Assembly (NCBI GenBank): GCA_964611035.1
Contig: CAZSWT010000018.1
Coordinates: 1 to 52,090 of the forward strand
Direction: 5' to 3'
Source: B33-G16 sp964611035
Lineage (GTDB): Bacteria > Desulfobacterota > DSM-4660 > Desulfatiglandales > B25-G16
DNA: 52,090 nucleotides
The notes beneath the pieces are model-generated. The model saw nothing but the letters and a program-made list of their open reading frames with translations, did no database searches and was not told where the DNA came from. Position numbers and translations under genes: made by a program. Below are positions 1-7,646 of this stretch, piece after piece; positions within the stretch are counted from its first letter, which is position 1; each line of letters opens with the position of its first letter.

Positions 1-79
1 CATACGAATCCCGCGAAATCAGATGAACCTGTGCTAACCGGATAGGCATAGTTTGTTCCTTGATCTTTTTTCTTTTCAT
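1..79 (-). CDS. Possible 5' end of an unidentified gene (partial)
   Basis: Reading leftward from an ATG at 79 there is an open frame to the window edge (26 codons, beginning MKRKKIKEQTMPIRLAQ). AAGGTG lies about 6 bases upstream as a possible ribosome binding site. The visible part is too short to identify, although the basic start followed by a hydrophobic stretch looks coding. It would be divergent from groES. It could equally be a chance open frame. Confidence 0.35.
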   Translation of the reverse strand, partial: MKRKKIKEQTMPIRLAQVHLISRDSY

Positions 80-588
80 CTCGATCACCTTCTTCCCAAT
101 AATTTTTCCACCAAGATCGGACTTTATAACTTAAACAGCAATTAATATGCCATATTTCTAAGTTATTGATATTTACTGGTTTATACGATTGATTAAGAAA
201 TAGTCATTAGAACCCTAAGTTCCAATGAGTAAAGGGAAATATGCGGATCGCTCTCTTTTAGTATACATTAGAAGGATTAAGGCGTTCAAATAAGTGGAGA
301 ATAAAAAAAGAGGAATTTTAAGTTCTAGCTTTTTGTGTACATCGGAACTCATAATTCCTAATCCTGAATTTTCTTTTTATTTTAATGAGTTAAAAAATAA
401 TAAAGATTCTTATGCTAATCGAGCTCCATGGTCCCCAGCAAGCATCTGAACCGATAGTTCCGATGATGACTTACCTATAATGCAGTAAGTCCTTAAATAT
501 CAACCTGATATCAACCTGGCATGAGTATTGCTGTTTTTAATTTTTGCTAATTGATGAAACCAGATCAAAACATAAAGAGGTGCAGGTC
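80..588. other. Intergenic region upstream of groES with inverted repeats
   Basis: No gene is visible here. An interrupted inverted repeat (AGGAATT-TTA-AGTTC at 311-325 against GAACT-CAT-AATTCCT at 345-359) makes a long imperfect hairpin. A perfect 7-bp dyad GACTTAC-N10-GTAAGTC lies at 468-491. Copies of AGTTC/GGAAC-type sequence recur at 217-226, 321-325, 344-349 and 456-464 (AGTTCCGAT). These could be binding sites for an activator of the sigma-54-type promoter at 517-532. No CIRCE element (TTAGCACTC/GAGTGCTAA) was found. Confidence 0.5.
517..532 (+). promoter_or_regulatory. Sigma-54-type (-24/-12) promoter for groESL
   Basis: TGGCATGAGTATTGCT has the invariant GG and GC separated by exactly 10 bases, in the family consensus form TGGCA-N6-TTGCT. 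Transcription would start near 543, giving a leader of about 45 nt before the groES ATG at 589. The dyad at 468-491 and the AGTTCCGAT motif at 456-464 sit 50-90 bases upstream, where an enhancer-binding protein could act. The promoter is inferred from sequence only. Confidence 0.55.
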
Positions 589-879
589 ATGAAGATAATG
601 CCTTTACATGATAGAATCCTTGTTAAAAGAGTAGGAGAAGAAGAGAAGACCAAAGGTGGGATCATCATCCCTGATTCGGCCAAGGAAAAGCCTATGCAGG
701 GTAAGGTGATCGCAGTGGGGAAGGGTGAGGTCAGCAAAGATGGCAAGCTCATCCCCCTGGAGGTCAAAAGAGGAGACAAAGTGCTCTTGGCCAAGTATGC
801 CGGTACCGAGATCAAGATTGAAGGCAAGGATCACCTGATTGTGCATGAGAATGATATCCTTGGAATCATTAAGGAGTAA
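589..879 (+). CDS. groES: Co-chaperonin GroES (Cpn10)
   Basis: This 96-aa protein matches the Cpn10 family over its full length. It starts MKIMPLHDRILVKR, has the mobile-loop region EEKTKGGIIIPDSAKEKP near residues 16-33, and ends with the usual IVHENDILGI strand. GroES forms a heptameric lid on GroEL in the cytoplasm for ATP-dependent folding. The ATG at 589 is chosen because AGAGGTG precedes it by 6 bases; an upstream in-frame start at 544 would add 15 residues not found in the family. groEL follows 23 bp downstream, so the two form an operon behind the sigma-54-type promoter at 517-532. Confidence 0.97.
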   Translation: MKIMPLHDRILVKRVGEEEKTKGGIIIPDSAKEKPMQGKVIAVGKGEVSKDGKLIPLEVKRGDKVLLAKYAGTEIKIEGKDHLIVHENDILGIIKE

Positions 880-902
880 ATACTCGAAAGGAGAACATTT
901 AA

Positions 903-2510
903 ATGGCCAAAGAAATAAGATTTAATGAGGCGGCCAGGGGAAAGGTGCTAAAAGGGCTAAACATCCTGGCCGATACAGTGAAGTTAACCCTGGGCCCCAA
1001 AGGCCGCAATGTAATGCTCGAGAAATCCTTTGGTTCTCCTACCATTACAAAAGACGGGGTTACAGTGGCAAAGGAGATCGAGCTCGAGGACAAGTTCCAG
1101 AACGTGGGCGCCCAGATGGTCAAGGAGGTAGCCGGCAATACTTCAAAAGAGGCGGGTGACGGCACCACCACAGCCACAATCCTGGCTCAGGCCATTTACC
1201 GTGAGGGATCGAAATTATTGGCAGCAGGACACAATCCCATGGCACTCAAACGGGGTATCGATAAGACCGTTGCGGCGGTGGTTGAAGAACTCAAGAACTT
1301 GAGCAAGCCCACCAAGGATCAACAGGAGATCGCCCAGGTTGGCACGATCAGCGCCAATAATGATGTGGCCATCGGCAATATCATTGCCGAGGCCATGAGC
1401 AAGGTGGGCAAAGAGGGGGTGATCACGGTAGAGGAGGCCAAGGGCATGGAGACCACCCTGGAGGTGGTTGAGGGTATGCAGTTTGACCGTGGCTACCTCT
1501 CACCCTACTTTATCACTGACCCCGAGCGCATGGAGGTAATCCTGGATGATCCCTACCTCCTCATCCACGAGAAAAAGCTCAGCAATATGAAGGATCTGTT
1601 GCCCATTCTCGAGCAGATTGCCAAGATGGGAAACCCGCTGCTGATCATTGGCGAGGATATTGAAGGTCAAGCCCTGGCCACCCTGGTGGTAAATAAGCTA
1701 CGGGGCACCCTGAAAGTCTGCGCGGTGAAGGCCCCTGGCTTTGGTGACCGCCGCAAGGCCATGCTCGAAGACATCGGCATTCTTACCGGTGGACAGGTGA
1801 TTTCCGAGGATCTTGGCGTCAAGCTTGAGAATGTGACGCTCAAGGATATGGGTACGGCCAAAACCGTTAAAGTGGACAAGGATAACACCACCATCGTGGA
1901 TGGTGGAGGTAGCCGGGAGGCTATTGAAGGCCGGATCAAGCAAATCCGCGCCCAGGTTGAGGATACCACCAGTGTTTATGACCGTGAAAAGCTGCAAGAG
2001 CGATTAGCCAAGCTGGTTGGCGGTGTGGCCGTGATAAAGGTGGGGGCAACCACTGAGCTTGAGATGAAGGAAAAGAAGGCCCGAGTGGAGAACGCCCTGA
2101 ACTCCACCAAGGCTGCGGTGGAGGAAGGTATTGTTCCAGGCGGCGGCGTAGTTCTGCTCCGCTGCATTCCAGCACTGGAAAAGGTGAAGGTTGATGAAGA
2201 GGAGTCTTTCGGCGTACATATCGTCAAGCGTGCCCTGGAGGAACCTGTGCGGCAGATTGCCAATAATGCCGGCTTCGTAGGTTCGGTGGTGGTCGAACGC
2301 CTTAAGGGTGAAAATGGTTCATTCGGTTTCAATGCAGAGACCGAAACCTATGAGGACCTAATGAAGGCGGGGATCATCGATCCGACCAAGGTGACCCGTC
2401 TTGCCCTTCAAAATGCCGCGAGCATCGCCGGCCTCCTTCTGACCACCGATGTTGTAATCACCGAGAAACCCAAAAAGGGGATAGCCGAAATGATGCCGGA
2501 GGAGTACTGA
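903..2510 (+). CDS. groEL: Chaperonin GroEL (Cpn60)
   Basis: This 535-aa protein is a full-length Cpn60, the tetradecameric ring that folds proteins with GroES and ATP in the cytoplasm. Family signatures are clear: TLGPKGRNVMLEK near residue 30, GDGTTTATILAQA near 86, and the GGG/ARVENALNSTKAAVEEG block near 395-410. A good ribosome binding site (GAAAGGAG) precedes the ATG. The C-terminus ends PKKGIAEMMPEEY and lacks the flexible Gly-Gly-Met repeat tail of many bacterial GroELs. It is cotranscribed with groES. Confidence 0.98.
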   Translation: MAKEIRFNEAARGKVLKGLNILADTVKLTLGPKGRNVMLEKSFGSPTITKDGVTVAKEIELEDKFQNVGAQMVKEVAGNTSKEAGDGTTTATILAQAIYREGSKLLAAGHNPMALKRGIDKTVAAVVEELKNLSKPTKDQQEIAQVGTISANNDVAIGNIIAEAMSKVGKEGVITVEEAKGMETTLEVVEGMQFDRGYLSPYFITDPERMEVILDDPYLLIHEKKLSNMKDLLPILEQIAKMGNPLLIIGEDIEGQALATLVVNKLRGTLKVCAVKAPGFGDRRKAMLEDIGILTGGQVISEDLGVKLENVTLKDMGTAKTVKVDKDNTTIVDGGGSREAIEGRIKQIRAQVEDTTSVYDREKLQERLAKLVGGVAVIKVGATTELEMKEKKARVENALNSTKAAVEEGIVPGGGVVLLRCIPALEKVKVDEEESFGVHIVKRALEEPVRQIANNAGFVGSVVVERLKGENGSFGFNAETETYEDLMKAGIIDPTKVTRLALQNAASIAGLLLTTDVVITEKPKKGIAEMMPEEY

Positions 2511-2580
2511 TAAAAATATAAAAGGGCGAAAAACCTTGATAATCACAATAAAGACATTTTTTAAAAAAGGAGACTAAGAG

Positions 2581-2871
2581 ATGAAAAGGAAAACAAGGTA
2601 TTTAACTGCTGCACTTTGCAGTTTGGTATTCGTTACTATGCTAACTGCGCCGGCTGTGTATGCGGCTGATGAAATAAAGATTACAGGAGTCGTCTTCTCC
2701 TCCGAAGGCATAATAAGGGCCACAGATAGACAGGAATATACTATCGAAATTGACGAAATGGGGGTAGACATGCTTAATGAAGACCGCAAGAAGGTGGAGG
2801 TGCGAGGTACTGTTGAAGAAAAAGAAGGTAAAAAGATTATTAAGGTCATCAAATATAGACTCGTGAAATAA
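2581..2871 (+). CDS. Small exported protein of unknown function
   Basis: This 96-aa protein has an N-terminal signal peptide: a basic start (MKRKTR), a hydrophobic core to about residue 22, and probable cleavage after VYA-A near residue 28. The mature part (IKITGVVFSSEGIIRATDRQ and a charged C-half with KVEVRGTVEEKEGKK) looks like a small beta-rich, OB-fold-like periplasmic domain. It sits 70 bp after groEL with its own AAAAGGAG site, so it may be the distal gene of the chaperonin operon. No family was recognised with confidence. Confidence 0.75.
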   Translation: MKRKTRYLTAALCSLVFVTMLTAPAVYAADEIKITGVVFSSEGIIRATDRQEYTIEIDEMGVDMLNEDRKKVEVRGTVEEKEGKKIIKVIKYRLVK

Positions 2872-2966
2872 GGCTCTAAAGGAGAGGGGATTGCTCTTCT
2901 ATCCTTTCATTGTTGTCTTGGATCAAAATAACGTCAGAATGGCAATAGCTGAAAAGAGAATGCATA

Positions 2967-3335
2967 ATGGCAAAAAATTTTAAGATCTTTACTCACAGAA
3001 ACGAAGGAACCCGGCACTTGAAGTTAATGGGCGATTTCGATGGAACTTCTGCCTACCAACTTTTTAGCATCTTGAAAAGGAACAGTAATCGCACTTCAAA
3101 GGCCTTCATACATACCAGTGGTCTGAGGAATATATACCCTTTCGGGCTGAATGTGTTCCATGATAACCTTAACGTCCTTAAAGGAAAATTCGAAGAATTT
3201 GTATTTACAGGTGAGAATGCTTGCCAATTAGCACCGGAAAAACCTATGCCGTTCGACCTTAGCATATCCACCATACCTCTCGTCGAGCAATCCGGGAAAA
3301 GGAGTTCCACGCTAGCCTACTTAAGAGAGGCGTAA
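2967..3335 (+). CDS. STAS-like domain protein
   Basis: This 122-aa soluble protein has the pattern HLKLMGDFDGTSAYQLF, then an alternating strand-helix layout ending FGLNVFHDNLNVLKG. This resembles STAS/anti-sigma-factor-antagonist folds, where a short strand is followed by D-G-T/S and a helix. In the family such proteins relay signals by partner switching. No partner kinase or phosphatase gene is adjacent. The assignment rests on pattern alone and could be wrong. It sits between the exported protein and the Cys-rich protein on the same strand. Confidence 0.6.
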   Translation: MAKNFKIFTHRNEGTRHLKLMGDFDGTSAYQLFSILKRNSNRTSKAFIHTSGLRNIYPFGLNVFHDNLNVLKGKFEEFVFTGENACQLAPEKPMPFDLSISTIPLVEQSGKRSSTLAYLREA

Positions 3336-3416
3336 AAGATGGAACAGTTCATAAGAATTTTGATAAAACGTTTGGCCAGTAAAGATGGCCATAATAACTC
3401 TTTTCGGGAGTAAGGT

Positions 3417-3650
3417 ATGGATTCAAACGCCAAACCTATGCCAAAGCAGGGAGAGAGGAACCTCTATTGTCCATTTTATAGCGATTGCCTGGATTATGCG
3501 ATAAATAATTGCTGGAAATATTGGAATTGTTCACAATGCCCCCATAAAACGATGCGATCAACCACTGAATGGGAGTATGAGGTTAATGATGCAGACCTAT
3601 ACTACAATCTGTCGGGACTCACAGAGCGAAGAGAGGATTCCAGGGCCTGA
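3417..3650 (+). CDS. Small Cys-rich protein with C-x5-C-LD-...-NC-x2-C motif
   Basis: This 77-aa protein carries four cysteines in the layout CPFYSDCLDYA-N8-WNCSQC, a likely metal (Zn or Fe) site. The same layout recurs in the product at 48563-49060 inside the Mu-like element (CPHYENCLDFA...FNCEEC), so this is a recognisable small domain rather than a chance frame. The C-terminal half is acidic and without predicted membrane segments. A GGGAGTAAGGT stretch precedes the ATG. Function is unknown. Confidence 0.65.
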   Translation: MDSNAKPMPKQGERNLYCPFYSDCLDYAINNCWKYWNCSQCPHKTMRSTTEWEYEVNDADLYYNLSGLTERREDSRA

Positions 3651-4114
3651 AAAGACAGCGACGCCATGCTGATCTTATCCACATACATCTGCTCGGTAAG
3701 GTGCCTGGCCGGCCTTGAGCCGCCTGATCCAACTCGATTATCCAAGAAGCTAAGTTCCATCCATCAAGGCTAATCCATATCATCTCCACAGAGGATTCGA
3801 AAAGGAAACTCGAGTTCCGATACGAAATCAAGCGGAACTTAAAGTTCTTATCGCTGAAACATAAAGTATATCAACACGTTAAAAAAAGCGTAGTCGGTAT
3901 TCATCCTTGGAAACTAATTGTTTCTTTCTTTTACCGGAATCGAAAGTTCCGGTTCTTGCCTGGCATTTTGAAAAATTGCTGAAAAATCAATAAGTTATTA
4001 GTTTGGCACAGTACGTGCTATTTACATAGTTTGATTGGGGATAGGCTAAGCTGCTTTCCCGATTATGGAAAAATTCAATGTCATGGAGGATCAGAAGGAA
4101 AAAGGAGGAAAGCC
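3651..4114. promoter_or_regulatory. Regulatory intergenic region upstream of the SAP-like gene, with sigma-54-type promoter
   Basis: There is no gene here. The sequence TGGCACAGTACGTGCT at 4004-4019 has GG-N10-GC spacing and a TGGCAC -24 box, as in sigma-54 promoters; transcription would start near 4030. Upstream are two dyads of related sequence: AGTTCCG/CGGAACT at 3813-3839 (including AGTTCCGAT) and CCGGAA-N7-TTCCGG at 3934-3952. These lie about 80-220 bases before the start, typical for enhancer-binding protein sites. AGTTCCGAT also occurs upstream of groES. Confidence 0.55.
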
Positions 4115-4327
4115 ATGAACTTTAACGAGATTAGAAACATGGCTAAGGGTATGGGTATAAACACATATGGAATGAAAAAGACCGATGTGATCAGGGCTAT
4201 TCAACGAGCAGAGAACAATAATGAATGCTATGGGACACAGCGGGTAGACATGTGCGATGAGGATGCATGTCTATGGAGAAATGACTGTATTTCTTTAGAT
4301 CAAACCAGAAAAGCCAACCTAAAATAG
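4115..4327 (+). CDS. SAP-like small protein with C-terminal cysteines
   Basis: This 70-aa protein begins MNFNEIRNMAKGMGINTYGM followed by KKTDVIRAIQRAE. That helix-Gly-helix pattern matches SAP/Rho-N-like nucleic acid-binding motifs (residues 1-34). The tail has four cysteines (CYGTQ, C-x4-C, NDC) that may bind metal. AAAAGGAGG lies 7 bases before the ATG at 4115, which settles the start against an upstream in-frame one. It is the first gene after the sigma-54-type promoter at 4004-4019, and hsp20 follows 126 bp later. A link to stress response is inferred from position. Confidence 0.7.
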   Translation: MNFNEIRNMAKGMGINTYGMKKTDVIRAIQRAENNNECYGTQRVDMCDEDACLWRNDCISLDQTRKANLK

Positions 4328-4453
4328 TTATTTCGAGGATGATAAACAGATATAAGGGTTATCAGAACCTGTAACTGTAAGGAAAGACGATTTAGTAATA
4401 TAGTTGTAAATTTAGCTTGGGGAGGGTACACAAATACATAAAAAGGAGTTGAT

Positions 4454-4768
4454 TTGTCGGAAACCAAGGATAGCTTCATCGTGAAGGCTGAGCTACCTGG
4501 TCTGGATGCCAAAGATGTGGAGGTAAGTATCTCAGGAGATGTGCTGAGCATCAAGGGCGAGAAGAAAAAAGAGGAGGAGAAAAACGAGCATCACTACCGT
4601 GCTGAGCGGTACTATGGCTCCTTCAAGCGCTCCTTCCAACTCCCCAGCAGTGTTAAGGCTGATAAGATCGAAGCAACCTTTGACAAGGGTGTCTTAAAAG
4701 TAACCGTTCCCAAGGTAGAAGAGGCCAAGAAGAAAGAGATAACGGTCAAGGTGAAACCAGGGAAATAA
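4454..4768 (+). CDS. Small heat-shock protein Hsp20, alpha-crystallin domain only
   Basis: This 104-aa protein is almost exactly one alpha-crystallin domain. It begins SETKDSFIVKAELPGL, continues VEVSISGDVLSIKGE, and has the conserved YGSFKRSFQLP and FDKGVLKVTVPK blocks. Hsp20 proteins hold unfolding proteins in oligomers. Family members usually have a 35-50 residue N-terminal arm (MSLQ..F..D..W.P..D), which is absent here. The only start is TTG at 4454, preceded by AAAAGGAG. No arm sequence can be found upstream in any frame. The gene is either a minimal natural form or an N-terminally truncated one. Confidence 0.9.
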   Translation: MSETKDSFIVKAELPGLDAKDVEVSISGDVLSIKGEKKKEEEKNEHHYRAERYYGSFKRSFQLPSSVKADKIEATFDKGVLKVTVPKVEEAKKKEITVKVKPGK

Positions 4769-4848
4769 CTATAATTATATATCGGCCCTCCCCAGACTTG
4801 TTAATAGTGACATTAGCTACGTAACTTCTAATAAAAGAGAGAATAAAG

Positions 4849-5073
4849 ATATTTGAAAAAATCTTATATCCAACCGATTTTTCAGATGTATCTAAGAAGG
4901 CCGTGGACTATATTAAGCAATTAAAGGATGCCGGAGCAAAAGGGCTAATCGTTTTACGTGTTATCGATGAAAGGAGGATTAATTGCGTTTCTCGATAAGA
5001 AATGCTCCTTGTCTCTTTCTCAAAAAAGGTTATAAGAAGGTCTAAAAACCCAGTTTTGGATATAAAGAGATGA
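4849..5073 (+). pseudogene. Decayed UspA-family gene (internal deletion, lost start)
   Basis: The translation from 4852 reads FEKILYPTDFSDVSKKAVDY and continues in UspA style to VLRVIDE, nearly identical to the intact UspA at 7647. The start codon is ATA and the frame ends at a stop after about 49 codons. The last part, from about 5011, again encodes the UspA C-terminus (VIRRSKNPVLDIKR then TGA at 5071-5073). About 80 middle codons are missing. This is therefore a broken paralogue of the gene 2.6 kb downstream, left by duplication and decay. Confidence 0.85.
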
Positions 5074-5223
5074 TATGCGAGATTTCATCAAAAAATGGCC
5101 ATATACAATATAATGAGGATGGTATATATAAGAAACAAGGGGAAGGAGGTGGGATAGAAGGTTACAGGGATAAAGCCGAAAATTCCCTGTATCCTAGAAA
5201 AAAACGAGAAGTAAAAAATCTTA

Positions 5224-5534
5224 GTATCGTTCAAAAGGTTCGGCTTTTTATTTTCAAGAGTAAAATCATAGAGAAATTTGAACCGATATTTATGAATCGG
5301 TGTGATACATATTTTTAGTCTATCTCTACTTTTGGATAGAGATGATTGCAATCATCTCTTAATTGATAAATAGCCGTAATCATTAGGGATGTCAAGGGCG
5401 ACATAAGTCGTTCATCTTGACCTTTGACATCCCTAATGATGAAGGCTTTCAATGACATTTTTTGTTTTTAATCTTATTATCTGACTATAGAATGGTATTT
5501 AATTTTTCTAAATGCCGAACCTTTTGAACGATAC
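5224..5534. repeat. MITE-like element with 21-bp terminal inverted repeats
   Basis: A 21-base sequence starting GTATCGTTCAAAAGG at 5224-5244 recurs as a perfect inverted copy at 5514-5534, enclosing 269 bp with no convincing gene. Inside are further palindromes: the 16-bp perfect palindrome GATGATTGCAATCATC at 5341-5356 and a 17-bp inverted repeat at 5379-5395/5424-5440. No clear target duplication was found. It lies between the UspA pseudogene and the gene at 5573. It may be a non-autonomous transposon, or a structured regulatory leader. Confidence 0.6.
5379..5440. repeat. Strong nested hairpin (17-bp stem)
   Basis: ATCATTAGGGATGTCAA at 5379-5395 is perfectly complementary to 5424-5440. The 28-base spacer contains a second small stem CGAC-ATAA-GTCG. 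It lies inside the MITE-like repeat at 5224-5534. There is no clear T-tract, so a simple terminator is not obvious. A cruciform or RNA structure is possible. Confidence 0.6.
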
Positions 5535-5572
5535 CAAAATCTTGGAAAAGAACATAGAAAGGAGAAGAAGCT

Positions 5573-5869
5573 ATGGAAATTTTAGCATTAATTATCTCAA
5601 TTATTGCCCTCATCATCGCCATTCTGGCCTATCACAAGGTGGGAGGGGTAGCTGGTTTGAAGAAACAAACCGAGGTTCTCACTAGTGTTGGTAACACCGT
5701 TGCCAAGGCTACCGATTCATTGCGAGATAAGACGGCTGATATCTTGGATAGAATGGAGGCAGCTGTGAGGAGTACTGAAGAGAAAAAAGAAACCCCAAAG
5801 GCCGAAAAGAAAACAGAAAGTGAGAAGAGCGAGGAAAAGCCAAAGGCTCGAAAAGAAAAGAAGGCATAA
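5573..5869 (+). CDS. Small single-pass membrane protein with charged coiled-coil tail
   Basis: This 98-aa protein has one N-terminal membrane helix (about residues 3-20, ILALIISIIALIIAILAY). An amphipathic helical stretch follows (KQTEVLTSVGNTVAKATDSL), then a Lys/Glu-rich disordered tail from about residue 65. The layout resembles YtxH-like stress-associated membrane proteins, but homology is not certain. A GAAAGGAGAAG site precedes the ATG. It lies in the stress/envelope block between the MITE-like repeat and lapA-like. Confidence 0.75.
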   Translation: MEILALIISIIALIIAILAYHKVGGVAGLKKQTEVLTSVGNTVAKATDSLRDKTADILDRMEAAVRSTEEKKETPKAEKKTESEKSEEKPKARKEKKA

Positions 5870-5878
5870 AAGAGAACG

Positions 5879-5962
5879 CCACCACATCATGGGTCGTCTT
5901 TGCAATTGAAACACAAGACAAAATCACCTATGCTTTGATCTACAACAAGGGAATTTTATTAC
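5879..5962. repeat. Dispersed ~84-bp repeat, copy 1
   Basis: The stretch beginning CCACCACATCATGGG matches 12542-12625 (CCACCACATCATAGG...) at roughly 70% identity by eye, in the same orientation. Both copies lie just 3' of + strand genes. In one frame copy 1 is open (TTSWVVFAIETQDKITYA) while copy 2 has a stop in the same frame (TTS-stop-ATFSIDTQGTIAY). They may be remnants of one coding segment. Confidence 0.5.
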
Positions 5963-6030
5963 TGAGGAGAAAAGGAGCTGGAAGCACCCACCTCAATAGA
6001 AAAAGAAATGAATAGTGAGAGAGGTGAAGA

Positions 6031-6246
6031 ATGATGAAAACGAAAACCATTATTATTGTGGTCTTAATCGCTCTCTTTGTTATCATACTTATTCAGAATA
6101 CCCAAGTCGTCACCTTACGCCTGTTTTTTTGGAAATTGGGGATGTCTCAGATCATACTGATACCACTTATCATGGCAATCGGCTTTGTTGTCGGGTTCAT
6201 TGTTTCAAAGGTGATTGGAAATCAACGCAAGAGCAAAAGAGAATAG
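6031..6246 (+). CDS. LapA-like (DUF1049) inner membrane protein
   Basis: This 71-aa protein has two membrane helices (about 5-21 and 41-62). The intervening IQNTQVVTLRLFFWKLGMSQ is the LapA/DUF1049 signature (N-T-x-V-x-L/F-x-F). Homologues act in the inner membrane and, in enterics, in lipopolysaccharide assembly control. GAGAGAGGTGAAGA precedes the start at 6031; an ATG one codon later is also possible. The C-terminus is basic (NQRKSKRE). No lapB partner is adjacent. Confidence 0.8.
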   Translation: MMKTKTIIIVVLIALFVIILIQNTQVVTLRLFFWKLGMSQIILIPLIMAIGFVVGFIVSKVIGNQRKSKRE

Positions 6247-6455
6247 TGCAGAAAGTGGTGTTTTTTAGCTAATTTTATAAGAAAGACAGTTTTTACAGAT
6301 TGGCTATATGCCTTTAATAACATTTTCGTCCTTGGAATTAGATAAATCGTAAAGCCGCTCCTTTCTCGGAGCGCGAGAACCGTTACTCACCAGCTCGTAT
6401 TGCGGTTATCCATTATTCCTATTGAATTTATAGCGTATCATTGGAGGAATAAGCT

Positions 6456-7466
6456 ATGGGACAAGCTCATCTCATATACGTGCTTATACTATTGGTGGTG
6501 CTCCTTGGTTTTTCCGCCTTTTTTTCAGGCTCTGAAACGGCGCTTATGGCCATCAGCAGACTTCGCCTGAGGCACCTTGCCGAGAAAAAGCCCAGGCGGG
6601 CAGGCATCGTGGAACGAATATTAAAAAAGCCGGAGAAGCTCATCGGGACCATTTTACTGGGAAACAACCTGGTAAATGTTGCCATGTCTGCTATCGCAAC
6701 GGCGATAGCTATTTCTATTTGGGGAGAGAGAGGCATTGTATATGTAACAGTGGCATTAACTATCGTCATTTTAATTTTCGCCGAGATTACTCCAAAGGTG
6801 TATGCCAAATACTTCAATGAACGCATATCTTTTATTGCTGCCCCGATTCTCAACGTGATTATGTCCATACTCAATCCCGTAGTAGTCGGGGTTACCTATG
6901 TAAGCAACAAGGTGTTATTACTGATAGACGTTGATGTTTCAAAGATAAAAAGACCCTTGATGACCGAAGAGGAAATCCAAACCTGCATCAAGATGGGGTG
7001 GGATGAGGGGGCCATCACCGCTGAGGAGAGAAAGATGCTCTCGAGGGTCTTTACCCTAAATGATAAGACCATCGGGGAGGTAATGGTGCCCAGGGAAAAA
7101 ATGGCGGTTCTCCACTTCAATACATCTATAACAGAGCTTTCGAAAACCATTCTGAAAACCGGTTACTCCCGCTTTCCGGTGAAAAAGGGTAATGATCTGG
7201 AAATAGTGGGCTTTGTCCATGGAAAGGATATCCTGCGGTTTATGGATGAAAAGATGCGCATATCCCTAAAAAAGCTCATGAGGCCTCCCTACTTCGTTTC
7301 TGCTGACAAAAAAATTGATGCCCAACTCCGAAGCTTTCAGGCAAGGAAACTCCATCAGGCCGTGGTGCTCGACAAAGAAGGAAAAGTCGCAGGCCTTATT
7401 ACCCTGGAGGATATCCTGGAGGAATTGGTAGGCAGCATCCAGGATGAACATGATTTTACCGATTAA
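6456..7466 (+). CDS. DUF21/CBS-domain (CNNM/CorC-like) membrane protein
   Basis: This 336-aa protein has an N-terminal DUF21 transmembrane domain (residues 1-175, with FFSGSETALMAISRLRLRHL near 23 and GNNLVNVAMSAI near 68). A cytoplasmic pair of CBS domains follows (about 200-330, starting at VMVPREKMAVLH). The family includes CNNM and bacterial CorB/CorC Mg transport proteins. Most bacterial members are about 420 aa with a C-terminal CorC/HlyC domain. This one stops straight after the second CBS (EELVGSIQDEHDFTD), so that domain is missing. A TTGGAGGAATAAGCT site precedes the ATG. Confidence 0.9.
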   Translation: MGQAHLIYVLILLVVLLGFSAFFSGSETALMAISRLRLRHLAEKKPRRAGIVERILKKPEKLIGTILLGNNLVNVAMSAIATAIAISIWGERGIVYVTVALTIVILIFAEITPKVYAKYFNERISFIAAPILNVIMSILNPVVVGVTYVSNKVLLLIDVDVSKIKRPLMTEEEIQTCIKMGWDEGAITAEERKMLSRVFTLNDKTIGEVMVPREKMAVLHFNTSITELSKTILKTGYSRFPVKKGNDLEIVGFVHGKDILRFMDEKMRISLKKLMRPPYFVSADKKIDAQLRSFQARKLHQAVVLDKEGKVAGLITLEDILEELVGSIQDEHDFTD

Positions 7467-7646
7467 GCATCAAGACATGCAAATGATCATTGTAAACGTA
7501 CGAGAGGGCCACGCATTACTAAAAATAGCTGAATGCCTTTCCAAGAAGAATAAAGTTTTGTGTAATGAAAAACGAGATCTCCAGAACAATATCTCATCAT
7601 GCTTAGAATAAAGAAGGAATAAAGACTATTAATAAAGGAGGTTGCA

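Noticed and set aside
544..588. Upstream extension of groES (15 extra residues)
   Set aside because: The ATG at 589 has the ribosome binding site and matches the family start; the extra residues do not.
80..588. CIRCE operator (HrcA site) at groESL
   Set aside because: Neither TTAGCACTC nor its partner appears; the dyad GACTTAC/GTAAGTC is a different sequence.
5070..5318. 82-aa + strand open frame
   Set aside because: It overlaps the UspA pseudogene end and the MITE-like repeat, has no family likeness and has odd composition.
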